Below are positions 56,775 through 64,000 of a stretch of DNA of 64,000 nt, piece by piece. The stretch's first letter is position 1, and every line of letters begins with the position of its first letter. Origin of the DNA: Mucilaginibacter terrenus (GTDB lineage Bacteria; Bacteroidota; Bacteroidia; Sphingobacteriales; Sphingobacteriaceae); NCBI RefSeq assembly GCF_003432065.1, contig NZ_QWDE01000004.1, positions 1-64,000 of the forward strand. Direction: 5' to 3'. The notes under the pieces are model-generated. The model was not told the DNA's origin, made no database searches, and saw only the letters and a program-made list of their open reading frames with translations. A program made the position numbers and the translations under genes.

Positions 56775-58448
56775 TTACTTTTTAAGTAGCTCCCTGGCAT
56801 TCAGCAGGGCACTTTCACCAGGTTTATCCCCGCTAAGCATTTTAGCTATTTCCAAAACGCGTTCATCATCATTTAATTTCTTTATGCGTGTATTGGTAAC
56901 AGCCGCATTATTGTCTTTGTATACAAAGTAATGGCTGTTGCCTTTTCCGGCAATTTGCGGTAGATGTGTAATAGTAATCACCTGCAAGTTGCCGGATAAA
57001 CGTTCCATTACCTGCCCCACCTTATTAGCTACTTCGCCGCTAACACCGGTATCAATTTCATCAAAAATAATAGTTGGCAGCGCGGTATACTCCGCAATGA
57101 GAGATTTGATGCTCAGCATCAGCCGACTCAACTCACCACCAGATGCTACCTTACTCATGTCTGCCAAGGCATGCCCCTTGTTGGCCGAAAACAGGAAACG
57201 GACGTTATCAATCCCGTTCTTTGTAAGATTATCGCCCGTCCTTTGTATTTCAGTGCGCCCTGCTTCTATTTCTAACGCAGAGTTATCCATGCCCATTTCT
57301 GCAAGAGTTGTCAAAACCTTAGTTTTTATGGCAGGTATTGCCTTCTTGCGATTGGCTGACAGTTGAGCTGCAAGCTCTTCAAGTTCTGTTCTGGCTGCTG
57401 CTATCTGCTTGTTTAATTTCTCTACCGCCTCGTCCCCAAAAACAGCCTGTTGTATTTTGTCGGACAGGATATTTTGAATATCCAGCAGCTCAGCGTTTGT
57501 GCTAACCCGATGTTTCTTTTGAAGGTTGTAAATCAGGCTCAATCGGGTATTTACTTCTTCGGCACGCGCCTCGTTGGTAAATGTTTTCTGCTCTAAGCCT
57601 TCTATCTCTGCTGCTATATCCTTCAATTCAATAAGCGTACTCTTCAGTCGCTCATTAAGTTCTTCAACTTCGGGCGTAAATTTTTCAATGCCTGATAGTT
57701 GTTGCCCAGCCTCGCGAAGCTGAATTATAGCCGATGTTTCTCCTTCATGCATCAGGTAATGCGCGCCCAGCAAATTGCGTTTAATTTCTTCTGCATTATT
57801 GAGCGTGTAAAGTTCTTTTTCTAACAGCTCCTGCTCATCAGCACTCAGTCCTGCTTTCTCCAATTCATCAAATTGAAACTGGAAATAGTCAAGGTCTGCC
57901 TTGGCTTTATCATTCTCCTCTATTAATTGCTGCAACTCACTCAAAGCCTTACGGTAGGACTTGTACTTGCCCTTGTAATTATTCAGCAATTCTACGTGAC
58001 CTGCAACTCCGTCCACAACCAGCAACTGGAACTCAGGGTCGTTTATTTCCCGTGTGGCATGCTGAGAATGTATATCAATAAGCTTTTCGCCAAGTTGCTT
58101 AAGCTTGGTTAGATTTACCGGCGTATCGTTAACAAAAGCTCTTGATTTACCATCAGCAGATATCTCCCGGCGCAACACAGTGTCGCTATCATAATCAAGA
58201 TCATTTTCTTCGAAAAAGCCCGATAGATGAAATCCGTTTATCTTAAATGCGCCTTCTATAACACACTTTTTTTGCTGATTGAAAAAGTACTTGCTCTCTG
58301 CCCTTTGCCCCAATATAAGCGACAAAGCACCAAGAATGATAGATTTACCTGCCCCGGTTTCGCCTGTTAGAATATTTAACCCGGCGTCGAACTCTATCTC
58401 CAGATTATCAATAAGGGCATAATTGTTTATGGTCAGCTTTTGAAGCAT
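56775..58448 (-). CDS. recN: DNA repair protein RecN
   Basis: 557 residues. An SMC-like ATPase for double-strand break repair. N-terminal Walker A GETGAGKSIIL, a long coiled coil in the middle (about 150-370), and the C-terminal signature ASGGELSRLMLSI plus Walker B IIFDEIDTGVSGEVA. The length is usual. The start codon directly follows the T-run of a terminator hairpin. Confidence 0.95.
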   Translation of the reverse strand: MLQKLTINNYALIDNLEIEFDAGLNILTGETGAGKSIILGALSLILGQRAESKYFFNQQKKCVIEGAFKINGFHLSGFFEENDLDYDSDTVLRREISADGKSRAFVNDTPVNLTKLKQLGEKLIDIHSQHATREINDPEFQLLVVDGVAGHVELLNNYKGKYKSYRKALSELQQLIEENDKAKADLDYFQFQFDELEKAGLSADEQELLEKELYTLNNAEEIKRNLLGAHYLMHEGETSAIIQLREAGQQLSGIEKFTPEVEELNERLKSTLIELKDIAAEIEGLEQKTFTNEARAEEVNTRLSLIYNLQKKHRVSTNAELLDIQNILSDKIQQAVFGDEAVEKLNKQIAAARTELEELAAQLSANRKKAIPAIKTKVLTTLAEMGMDNSALEIEAGRTEIQRTGDNLTKNGIDNVRFLFSANKGHALADMSKVASGGELSRLMLSIKSLIAEYTALPTIIFDEIDTGVSGEVANKVGQVMERLSGNLQVITITHLPQIAGKGNSHYFVYKDNNAAVTNTRIKKLNDDERVLEIAKMLSGDKPGESALLNARELLKK

Positions 58449-58454
58449 AAAAAA

Positions 58455-58478
58455 AGTATCCTCGCTTTTGAGGATACT
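58455..58478 (-). terminator. Terminator abutting the recN start
   Basis: A perfect 9-base stem AGTATCCTC/GAGGATACT with a six-base loop; on the minus strand TTTTTTT follows and runs straight into the recN ATG. It ends the blaI-M56 unit, and also sits where a recN leader would be. Confidence 0.85.
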
Positions 58479-58555
58479 AAATTACGGTTTTAGAACTTAC
58501 TGCTGATGCTTTTTCTGGATTACAACTGCATTAAAAACATTAACTTATTGTGTAA

Positions 58556-60583
58556 CTAGGGCTTTTCTGCGGGCTCTGGCTTTTCAGGTGCTTCAGGCTT
58601 CTCTGGTCTCTCCGTACTTTCAACCTTCTCGCTGTCATCTTTGTTGTCATTCCAATTAAAGTTTTGTGGATGTGTTTTTCTCCACTCCTTAACCTTTGCT
58701 TTAAATTCGGCGGATTGAGTGTAAGCTCTTAACTTATCTGCTGACTCCCTTAATAATTTTTTCTGCTTTTCAATCTCAGGATTATTTGCATATGCACGCA
58801 TTTTGTCGCCCACCCTTCGCATGTCTTCCTGCTGTTTCTTCATTTCAGGATTGTTAAATGCCTCACGCATGCTTTCTCCCATTTTGCGCATTTCGTCACC
58901 GTCAAGGCGCATTGCGTCGCCGCGGTTTCTCATCTGATCGCCCAAACTCCGCATTTGCTGAGTAGTTTGTTTAATCTCCGGTGATAATGTTTGATCCAAC
59001 TCAGCCTGGTACTTTTTATAATTTTCGTCCCTGCTGTCATGATATTTATCATCGCTTATGCCATACTTTTTCTTAAGGCGATCGTTAGTAGCTTTAAACT
59101 CTGCGGAATTAAAATATGTCTCTACCTTTTTACCTAAAGCTTCCATTTGCGCGCCGTTCTTACTCATTTCAGAGTCTTTACCGCCCCATTTTGCTTCAAA
59201 TTCTTTGCCCAGCTTTTCCTGCTTTGCAGTAATCTCTTTCATCCTGTCGCTGTTGTAAAAGGCCTCTATTTCCTTTCCGCGCTTCTCCAGATCGGCACTG
59301 TAGGCTTTAAATTCGTTACTGTCATAATACTTACTTACAACGTCAGAATGCTTTTGCACCTCAGCACTTAGCTCCTCAAGTTTTTTATCCTTCAAACCAT
59401 CGCTATAATTGTTATTGTAGTTGAAGTCGAAATTGGTTTTGTATTGCTGAACTTTATACTTTTTGGTTTTCGCAGCAGTACGCGGTTTGGCTAATTTCTT
59501 CTTAGTAGTATCAGCAAACAGTGTACTGATAACTTCCGCAGGTTTAACGGGCGCAATGGATACTTTACCGTTCTTTATTTGAGGATTAAGCCAGGCTATG
59601 CTGCTTAAGCTGCCAAATAATAATATCATGGCAAGCACCAGGTGGCGCATATTGCCTATTTTTTGTTTTGTTTTCATGATGCGTTCAATTCTGGTAAGTA
59701 AATATTGTTTTTTTGTAGTGGCGGCAAGCGCCAGTTGCAGGTTGCTCTGCCTGCGCTCTTCGAGTTTAAGTAGCGCACGTGCGTAAATCAGCGGACTATT
59801 GGTAGTTTGTACTACGAGGTCATCGCAGCAGTTCTCGCGTTCGCTGCTTATTAAACGATTAATCATCTGGGCAAAAGGATTAAAGAACAGTAAGGAATTC
59901 ACGATCTGCTGCAGCAGATTGATCAGATAATCGTTTCGTTTTATATGAGCGAGTTCGTGCAGTAGAATAGATTCTGTTTCGGCAATTGAAAGGTTCGTAG
60001 CGAGGGATACCGGCAGCAAAATCACAGGTTTTAAGAAACCGATCATGCAGGGCACATCAACCAATTCGCTAAATTTTACTTGCACATACCGGTTAATAGC
60101 AAGCAACTCAGCAAATTTGTCGGTAATAAACTGCATGTTTGCAGCAGGTAAAAGCGCTTTCCTTATTTGATGAAGCCTTACCTGGCAATAGCTCAATTTA
60201 AAAAGGTTTATAAGCAACCCTGTAAGGTAAAATATCGAAACATAAGGCAAAAACCCCGATATTAAGATATAGTATCTACTCGCAACAGCCTCCAAAGGTG
60301 TTACATTATTTTTCAAACCAACAGTTGGTAAAAACATTCCACCCGACGCGTTAACATTGGAGGTCCAGCTAAAGTTGCCAGCCTCTCTAAACAGGGTAAC
60401 AATAAACCATACCGATATACCTAAGATAGCTACCACAGCGAGATTGTACTTCTTGATGGATGAAAATTGCGGAACCGCTATAAAAATTATCCGCAGCACA
60501 ACCCATATCAATAGACCCTGCCAAAGTGAGTGAAGAATGGCTATACCTAAAACATGGCTGATGTTGTAAGATAGAACAGACAT
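58556..60583 (-). CDS. BlaR1-like M56 metalloprotease with heptad tail
   Basis: 675 residues. Membrane helices near 12-36, 46-66, 106-130 and 311-331. The zinc protease motif HELAH is at 209-213, with E250 (ERENCCDD) as a likely third ligand. After the last helix come about 340 residues that replace the penicillin-binding sensor of BlaR1: Lys/Glu-rich helical repeats with FYNS/YFNS elements, four 7-residue MRxxGDx units (544-571), two NNPE units (577-603) and a Pro-Glu tail (about 659-675). It probably senses something in the periplasm and cleaves the BlaI-like repressor encoded just upstream. Confidence 0.85.
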   Translation of the reverse strand: MSVLSYNISHVLGIAILHSLWQGLLIWVVLRIIFIAVPQFSSIKKYNLAVVAILGISVWFIVTLFREAGNFSWTSNVNASGGMFLPTVGLKNNVTPLEAVASRYYILISGFLPYVSIFYLTGLLINLFKLSYCQVRLHQIRKALLPAANMQFITDKFAELLAINRYVQVKFSELVDVPCMIGFLKPVILLPVSLATNLSIAETESILLHELAHIKRNDYLINLLQQIVNSLLFFNPFAQMINRLISSERENCCDDLVVQTTNSPLIYARALLKLEERRQSNLQLALAATTKKQYLLTRIERIMKTKQKIGNMRHLVLAMILLFGSLSSIAWLNPQIKNGKVSIAPVKPAEVISTLFADTTKKKLAKPRTAAKTKKYKVQQYKTNFDFNYNNNYSDGLKDKKLEELSAEVQKHSDVVSKYYDSNEFKAYSADLEKRGKEIEAFYNSDRMKEITAKQEKLGKEFEAKWGGKDSEMSKNGAQMEALGKKVETYFNSAEFKATNDRLKKKYGISDDKYHDSRDENYKKYQAELDQTLSPEIKQTTQQMRSLGDQMRNRGDAMRLDGDEMRKMGESMREAFNNPEMKKQQEDMRRVGDKMRAYANNPEIEKQKKLLRESADKLRAYTQSAEFKAKVKEWRKTHPQNFNWNDNKDDSEKVESTERPEKPEAPEKPEPAEKP

Positions 60584-60617
60584 AAATTGCTATTTAATTC
60601 ACTTTAATAAACTATTG

Positions 60618-61001
60618 TTATTCTTTATCCTGTCCGCCATCGAACTTGTCTAGAAAGTTTCGGATAGCGTCTAACTCATCCCTGGATGCACGATGCTGGC
60701 CAAGCGCCTGTATCACAAGGTCAGATGTTGAACCTTTAAAAACCGTAGATAAGATTTTATCTAAAGCGCCTTGCTGAGCCTGTTCCCGGCTAATAAGGGC
60801 TTTGTACAGATGTGTTTTTGCATCGGTGTTGCGCACCACTAATCCTTTTTCGTGCATTATTTGCATAAGCTTAAGTGTAGTTGTGTATCCCGAATCTTTG
60901 TTTTTGGAAAGCTCGTCATGCACATCACGTACTGAGCATTCGCCTTTTTTCCAAATCACCTGTAGTATTTCCAGCTCGCTTTCTGTTGGTTTTAAGTCCA
61001 T
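60618..61001 (-). CDS. BlaI/MecI-family repressor
   Basis: 127 residues from ATG 61001; an earlier in-frame start at 61058 would run through the operator and was rejected. Winged-helix DNA-binding domain: PTESELEILQVIWKKGECSVRDVHDEL, then YTTTLKLMQIMHEKGLV. The C-terminal part is the dimer and cleavage region. It is expected to repress itself and the M56 gene, 34 bases downstream. There is no beta-lactamase gene beside it. Confidence 0.9.
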   Translation of the reverse strand: MDLKPTESELEILQVIWKKGECSVRDVHDELSKNKDSGYTTTLKLMQIMHEKGLVVRNTDAKTHLYKALISREQAQQGALDKILSTVFKGSTSDLVIQALGQHRASRDELDAIRNFLDKFDGGQDKE

Positions 61002-61023
61002 TCTATACTTATTACGAATTCCT

Positions 61024-61041
61024 TCGTACAAATATGTACGA
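61024..61041. promoter_or_regulatory. Palindromic operator of blaI
   Basis: TCGTACA-AATA-TGTACGA: perfect 7-base arms around a four-base centre, 22 bases upstream of the blaI ATG. It contains TACA...TGTA, as in known BlaI/MecI operators. It overlaps a near-consensus -7 box (minus-strand CATATTTG), so a bound repressor would block transcription. Confidence 0.6.
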
Positions 61042-61178
61042 TAAGTTTCGTATATCAAAATTATTTTTAATTTTTCTTTTAAAGACCTTGTTCTTGGTAA
61101 GAGACATCTAAAGCCACCCTTGTGTTACAAGCTTTTGTCATTTATCTGCACATTCCACATCATAAACTTAGTTAGCTG

Positions 61179-61186
61179 TATATTTG
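61179..61186 (+). promoter_or_regulatory. Promoter of the MBL gene (-7 element)
   Basis: TATATTTG, 17 bases before ATG 61204. It supports that start over an in-frame one at 61120. Confidence 0.55.
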
Positions 61187-61203
61187 CAGCACATTTAAAA
61201 ACC

Positions 61204-61977
61204 ATGGAAATTTTTGTGCTGGGCGAGGGCTCTTATTCTGTTGACGCTACAAAAAAGTTTATACCGTTTAATCCGGAGACAGACAGTCGCAAAGACAGAC
61301 CCGGTTCCTTGTTTATACATGTTAATCCATTCCTGATTAAAACGGCCACAGATTTGATATTGTTAGACGCGGGGCTGGGTTATAAGGATACCCGTGACGA
61401 GTTGTTACTGCATCAACATATCCGCAATGCTGGTTTTGATCCTGAGGAAGTTACCCTGGTACTCATGAGCCACTTGCATTACGATCATTCCGGCGGGTTA
61501 GTTGTAGAACGTAATGGAAAGCTGAAGCCAAGTTTTCCTGAAGCCGAGCACGTGATTAATAAGCAGGAATGGGAATACGCACTAACGGGGGCATCGTCTT
61601 CTTATCACAAGGAAATCGTTGAATCGCTTCAGGGCAAAATAAAGCTAACGCTGGTAGACGGAGTTGGCGAGTTTAAGCAGGGAATCAGATATGAACTGAG
61701 TGCAGGCCACAGCAAATTTCACCAAGTGTTTTGGTTCGATATGGAAGGTAGCAAAGTTTTCTTTGGAGGAGACGAACTGCCCGAACCTGAGCAGTTATTA
61801 CGAAAATTTGTTGCTAAGTATGATTACGATGGCCACCGCAGCGCCGAATTGAGAATTGCTTACGGCAAGATAGCAGCAGCGGATGGATATACCTGCTTAT
61901 TTTATCACGCCCGAGCTAATGCAGTTGGTACAGTAAGTTACAATGGCGAACAGTATACGGTTACGCCTCTTCCTTAA
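61204..61977 (+). CDS. Metallo-beta-lactamase-fold hydrolase
   Basis: 257 residues. The metal site H90-L-H92-Y-D94-H95 is intact, with further histidines in LSAGHSKFHQ and LFYHAR. The fold class includes lactonases, glyoxalase II and phosphodiesterases; the substrate here is not evident. Upstream in-frame codons from 61120 lie before the -7 box. Its last 17 bases overlap the convergent receiver gene. Confidence 0.85.
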   Translation: MEIFVLGEGSYSVDATKKFIPFNPETDSRKDRPGSLFIHVNPFLIKTATDLILLDAGLGYKDTRDELLLHQHIRNAGFDPEEVTLVLMSHLHYDHSGGLVVERNGKLKPSFPEAEHVINKQEWEYALTGASSSYHKEIVESLQGKIKLTLVDGVGEFKQGIRYELSAGHSKFHQVFWFDMEGSKVFFGGDELPEPEQLLRKFVAKYDYDGHRSAELRIAYGKIAAADGYTCLFYHARANAVGTVSYNGEQYTVTPLP

Positions 61978-62383
61978 CTTCAAAAAGCTCTTTTATTTTA
62001 TCAACGTTTAATGGTTTAGATACAAAATCTTTTACCAGCGGATAAGAACGCGCTTTGTTGATGTCATTGCTAAAAACAGAAGATGAAATGATAAAGATTT
62101 TTGTCTTACTAAGCGGGTCTATACCTAAACGTTTATACTCGTCCAGGAACTCCCAACCGTTCATGATAGGCATGTTAATATCCAGCAAAATGTAATCAGG
62201 AAGTTTAGCCGGATCCTTGTCCTGAATCTCCATTAACTGGTCTATGGCAAACTTACCATTCAGGCATGCCATGATGTCTGTGTTCAATAATGCTTTCTTA
62301 ATAAGCTTAATGGAAATAAAATTATTGATCTCATCATCATCAACCAATAAGACGCTTACGGTTTTGGTACTGTTAGGGCTCAT
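61961..62383 (-). CDS. Single-domain response regulator
   Basis: 140 residues, a receiver only. The acidic pocket is D15-D16, the phosphorylated residue D68 (LLDINMP), the switch serine near 100 and K123 (SKPLN). There is no output domain, so it probably acts by protein contact, like CheY, or in a phosphorelay. No histidine kinase is adjacent. It overlaps the MBL gene tail to tail. Confidence 0.9.
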   Translation of the reverse strand: MSPNSTKTVSVLLVDDDEINNFISIKLIKKALLNTDIMACLNGKFAIDQLMEIQDKDPAKLPDYILLDINMPIMNGWEFLDEYKRLGIDPLSKTKIFIISSSVFSNDINKARSYPLVKDFVSKPLNVDKIKELFEVKEEA

Positions 62384-62452
62384 ATACGATCTTTATACGG
62401 AAGCTATAATCAAAAAGTTGTATTCCTATTAGTTGTAATTTACAAATATACT

Positions 62453-62460
62453 ACCACTTT
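62453..62460 (-). promoter_or_regulatory. Receiver gene promoter (-7 element)
   Basis: Minus-strand TATATTTG, 69 bases before the ATG. Confidence 0.45.
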
Positions 62461-62575
62461 ATGGCGCAACGTAGTAATAAACGATTAGATTGAACAGACG
62501 GTTGTCCAACATTTTTGTTACATATTTACACCGGGTTTTTTATTAGCTGTGTATAAAACAGTTAACTGCCATTAC

Positions 62576-62887
62576 TTAAAAGCCATAATCGCGTTCTACA
62601 AGGCAAATTCTTACTTTATATTCCTCATACCACTTATCTCGGCCATACTTTTGAGCAAGTAAATGACTGGTGTTCGCCTTCCATGTCCTGATTGCGTCCG
62701 TATTTTTCCAGTAAGATACAGTTATTCCCGTGTCGTTCCTGGCAGATTCTACACCTAGAAAGCCATCTTGCTCTGTTGCCAATCGTACCATCTCGGCAGC
62801 CATGTCACCGTACCCCTCATCAACACCGGTGCGGATGGACGTAAATATTACAGCGTAATAAGGGACGGGAGGAGTTTGAGCAATCAT
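62576..62887 (-). CDS. Antibiotic-biosynthesis-monooxygenase-like protein
   Basis: 103 residues from ATG 62887. A ferredoxin-like ABM-domain protein: YYAVIFTSIRTG, LATEQDGFLGVESARN and VSYWKNTDAIRTWKAN fit the family. Members include cofactor-free monooxygenases and haem-degrading enzymes, but many have unknown roles. The TTG four codons earlier is a less likely start. It is a single gene between the receiver and a secreted protein. Confidence 0.82.
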   Translation of the reverse strand: MIAQTPPVPYYAVIFTSIRTGVDEGYGDMAAEMVRLATEQDGFLGVESARNDTGITVSYWKNTDAIRTWKANTSHLLAQKYGRDKWYEEYKVRICLVERDYGF

Positions 62888-62987
62888 GTTATCGGGCAAA
62901 ATAGCTTAATGCAAAGCTGACATTATTTCTCAAGATAAAACAATTTCCTGAAACAAGCTTTAAAGTAATAAGCTAAATCACACTACT

Positions 62988-63434
62988 ATGAAAACCATCA
63001 GATTAACTTTCTTGGCAACGGTATTAGTTGTACTAACCTCTATAACCAGTTACGCACAAAAGGTTGCAAACTACGCTGCAGGTAAGCCGGGTACAAGCTC
63101 CTATCGTGGGTATAGCTTTTACCTTACCGGAACAAAACCAACTGAAATAAGCTTCAGGAGCGGCGCCGACCGTAACGAAAGCAACGTAACCTATAACGGT
63201 AAAGCCACCTACAACGGCAAAAGGTGCTTTAAAATGACGTTGACAGGTAATAAAGTGTACTACGCGTACCCTGTTGGCGACAAACTAGCGATAGTGAATG
63301 CTACATCAAAAAAAGCAGAGACTTACACCTGGGAGTACGAAGGCCCGGTAGATGGCCGCGGGACGTTTTGTGAAGCCTGCGCCGAGGACGAAAAAGAGGC
63401 CATGAAGCTGATGAAATCCAGCTACCTTAAATAG
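62988..63434 (+). CDS. Secreted protein of unknown function
   Basis: 148 residues. A signal peptide (1-23, ending SYAQ). The mature part is small and basic, with two nearby YNGK motifs (TYNGKATYNGKR), beta-rich, and a C-terminal CEACAED cysteine pair. I recognise no family. It is exported to the periplasm or beyond. Confidence 0.65.
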   Translation: MKTIRLTFLATVLVVLTSITSYAQKVANYAAGKPGTSSYRGYSFYLTGTKPTEISFRSGADRNESNVTYNGKATYNGKRCFKMTLTGNKVYYAYPVGDKLAIVNATSKKAETYTWEYEGPVDGRGTFCEACAEDEKEAMKLMKSSYLK

Positions 63435-63438
63435 CTCA

Positions 63439-63487
63439 AGTGTTCAAAAGTGTTCATCTTTTTTTGTGCCGACGCAATTTGAACACT
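63439..63487 (+). terminator. Possible terminator
   Basis: Perfect 10-base inverted repeat AGTGTTCAAA/TTTGAACACT with a 29-base loop that contains TTTTTTT, just after the secreted-protein gene. A second GTGTTCA copy lies in the loop. The weak stem and large loop make this uncertain. Confidence 0.35.
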
Positions 63488-63666
63488 CAATGCAGGCTAA
63501 AAAATTCCTTTAAAAAAAGCGCCAAATTGGCTCTGTAAAGGGACTTTTTGCAAGAAACCTATTCAGAAAACTTCAAAAACCGCACGAAAAAAATGCACTA
63601 AAAAAAGATTTATTTGCATCGAAGCCAAATATTACAGGTAATAATTGGCGATTTTAATGCTACGAA

Positions 63667-63690
63667 AAAGGCCACCCAAAGGTGGCCTTT
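63667..63690 (-). terminator. Terminator after gcvP
   Basis: A perfect 10-base stem AAAGGCCACC/GGTGGCCTTT with a four-base loop, followed on the minus strand by TTCG after a T-run. It lies 21 bases past the gcvP stop. Confidence 0.88.
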
Positions 63691-63711
63691 AAATTTATAA
63701 AAAACTTATTC

Positions 63712-64000
63712 TCACGTGCCGTACTCCGGTGTGGTTACTTCACTTTCTTCAAACTCGTAATCGCTAAGCGGCGGGCAAGAGCAGATAAGCGTACGGTCAC
63801 CGTAGGTGTCGTTCACCCTGCCTACTGAAGGCCAGAATTTGTGCTGCGCTACATAAGACAGCGGGAAGGCTGCTTTCTGGCGGGTATAAGGATGCTCCCA
63901 CTCATTGCTGGTGATAACGGCAGTTGTATGCGGCGCATTCTTTAACGGGTTATCCGCCTTGTCTGACAAGCCTTTTTCAATATCTTCTATCTCATGACGG
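63712..64000 (-). CDS. gcvP: Glycine dehydrogenase (P protein), C-terminal part
   Basis: Partial: about the last 95 residues; the gene runs past the right edge. The segment NEWEHPYTRQKAAFPLSY...KFWPSVGRVNDTYGDRTLICSCPP is the conserved C-terminus of the glycine cleavage P protein, which decarboxylates glycine using pyridoxal phosphate. Reading continues without a stop to the edge, so the methionine near 63969 is internal. The full protein is usually about 950 residues. Confidence 0.93.
   Translation of the reverse strand, partial: RHEIEDIEKGLSDKADNPLKNAPHTTAVITSNEWEHPYTRQKAAFPLSYVAQHKFWPSVGRVNDTYGDRTLICSCPPLSDYEFEESEVTTPEYGT

Noticed and set aside
58556..61001. Beta-lactam resistance operon
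   Set aside because: There is no beta-lactamase gene, and the penicillin-binding sensor domain is missing from the M56 protein.

Overview
The window is ordinary chromosomal DNA from a Bacteroidota bacterium, most likely Sphingobacteriaceae (Mucilaginibacter/Pedobacter-like). I infer this from the many promoters of the TTTG-N19-TAnnTTTG type, the near absence of Shine-Dalgarno sequences, the Bacteroidota-type omega subunit, families such as DUF4835, DUF1599 and BT_3928-like proteins, and a flexixanthin/myxol-type carotenoid locus. I found no tRNA, rRNA, CRISPR array, insertion sequence, prophage or integrase. Almost every open stretch is explained by a conserved gene.

Layout. 1-942 has no gene, but carries three tandem promoters that fire leftward out of the window, plus the bamD promoter. 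943-8997 holds bamD-rpoZ-coaBC-DUF4835, uvrA and nnr. 9202-11518 is a leftward lipA-ECF sigma-anti-sigma unit. 11793-13325 has a LysR regulator and a DJ-1/PfpI protein. 13392-22747 is a pigment and envelope locus: crtD rightward, then leftward waaA, a hydrolase, two acyltransferases, a glycosyltransferase, cruF, ispH, crtW and hemH. 22881-26807 is a nucleotide-sugar set (UXS, galE, rfbB, CpsB-like phosphatase). 26814-30437 has an ABC permease, asd and tdh. 30543-33730 has yebC, small conserved genes, a protein with five GFKPRF motifs and a phosphoribosyltransferase. 33773-41600 has aroK, a DoxX-like protein and DUF1599, then folP, a GH3 protein, lptB and recJ. 41856-48153 has a TPR protein, ribH, a 37-residue lipoprotein, ytxJ, an A-type Fe-S protein, DUF7935-like, a methylmalonyl-CoA mutase catalytic subunit and dnaA. 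48238-55770 has small secreted or unknown proteins, ettA and clpC. 55875-64000 has fabI, recN, a BlaI/M56 pair, an MBL hydrolase, a lone receiver, a monooxygenase-like protein and the 3' end of gcvP.

How genes work together. CrtD, CruF and CrtW are the tailoring enzymes expected for a monocyclic keto-carotenoid such as flexixanthin. IspH supplies isoprenoid precursor, and the CrtQ/CruG-like glycosyltransferase and paired acyltransferases could add sugar and fatty acid. The core crtB, crtI, crtY and crtZ genes are not in the window. waaA, lptB, bamD and the sugar epimerases serve the outer envelope. BlaI and the M56 protease form a probable autoregulated signalling pair, with a palindromic operator in front of blaI.

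The best candidates for new biology are modest: the acyl/glycosyl tailoring end of the carotenoid locus, the GFKPRF-repeat protein, the M56 protease with a heptad-rich periplasmic tail, and the triple outward promoter. I saw no convincing new defence system or mobile system.
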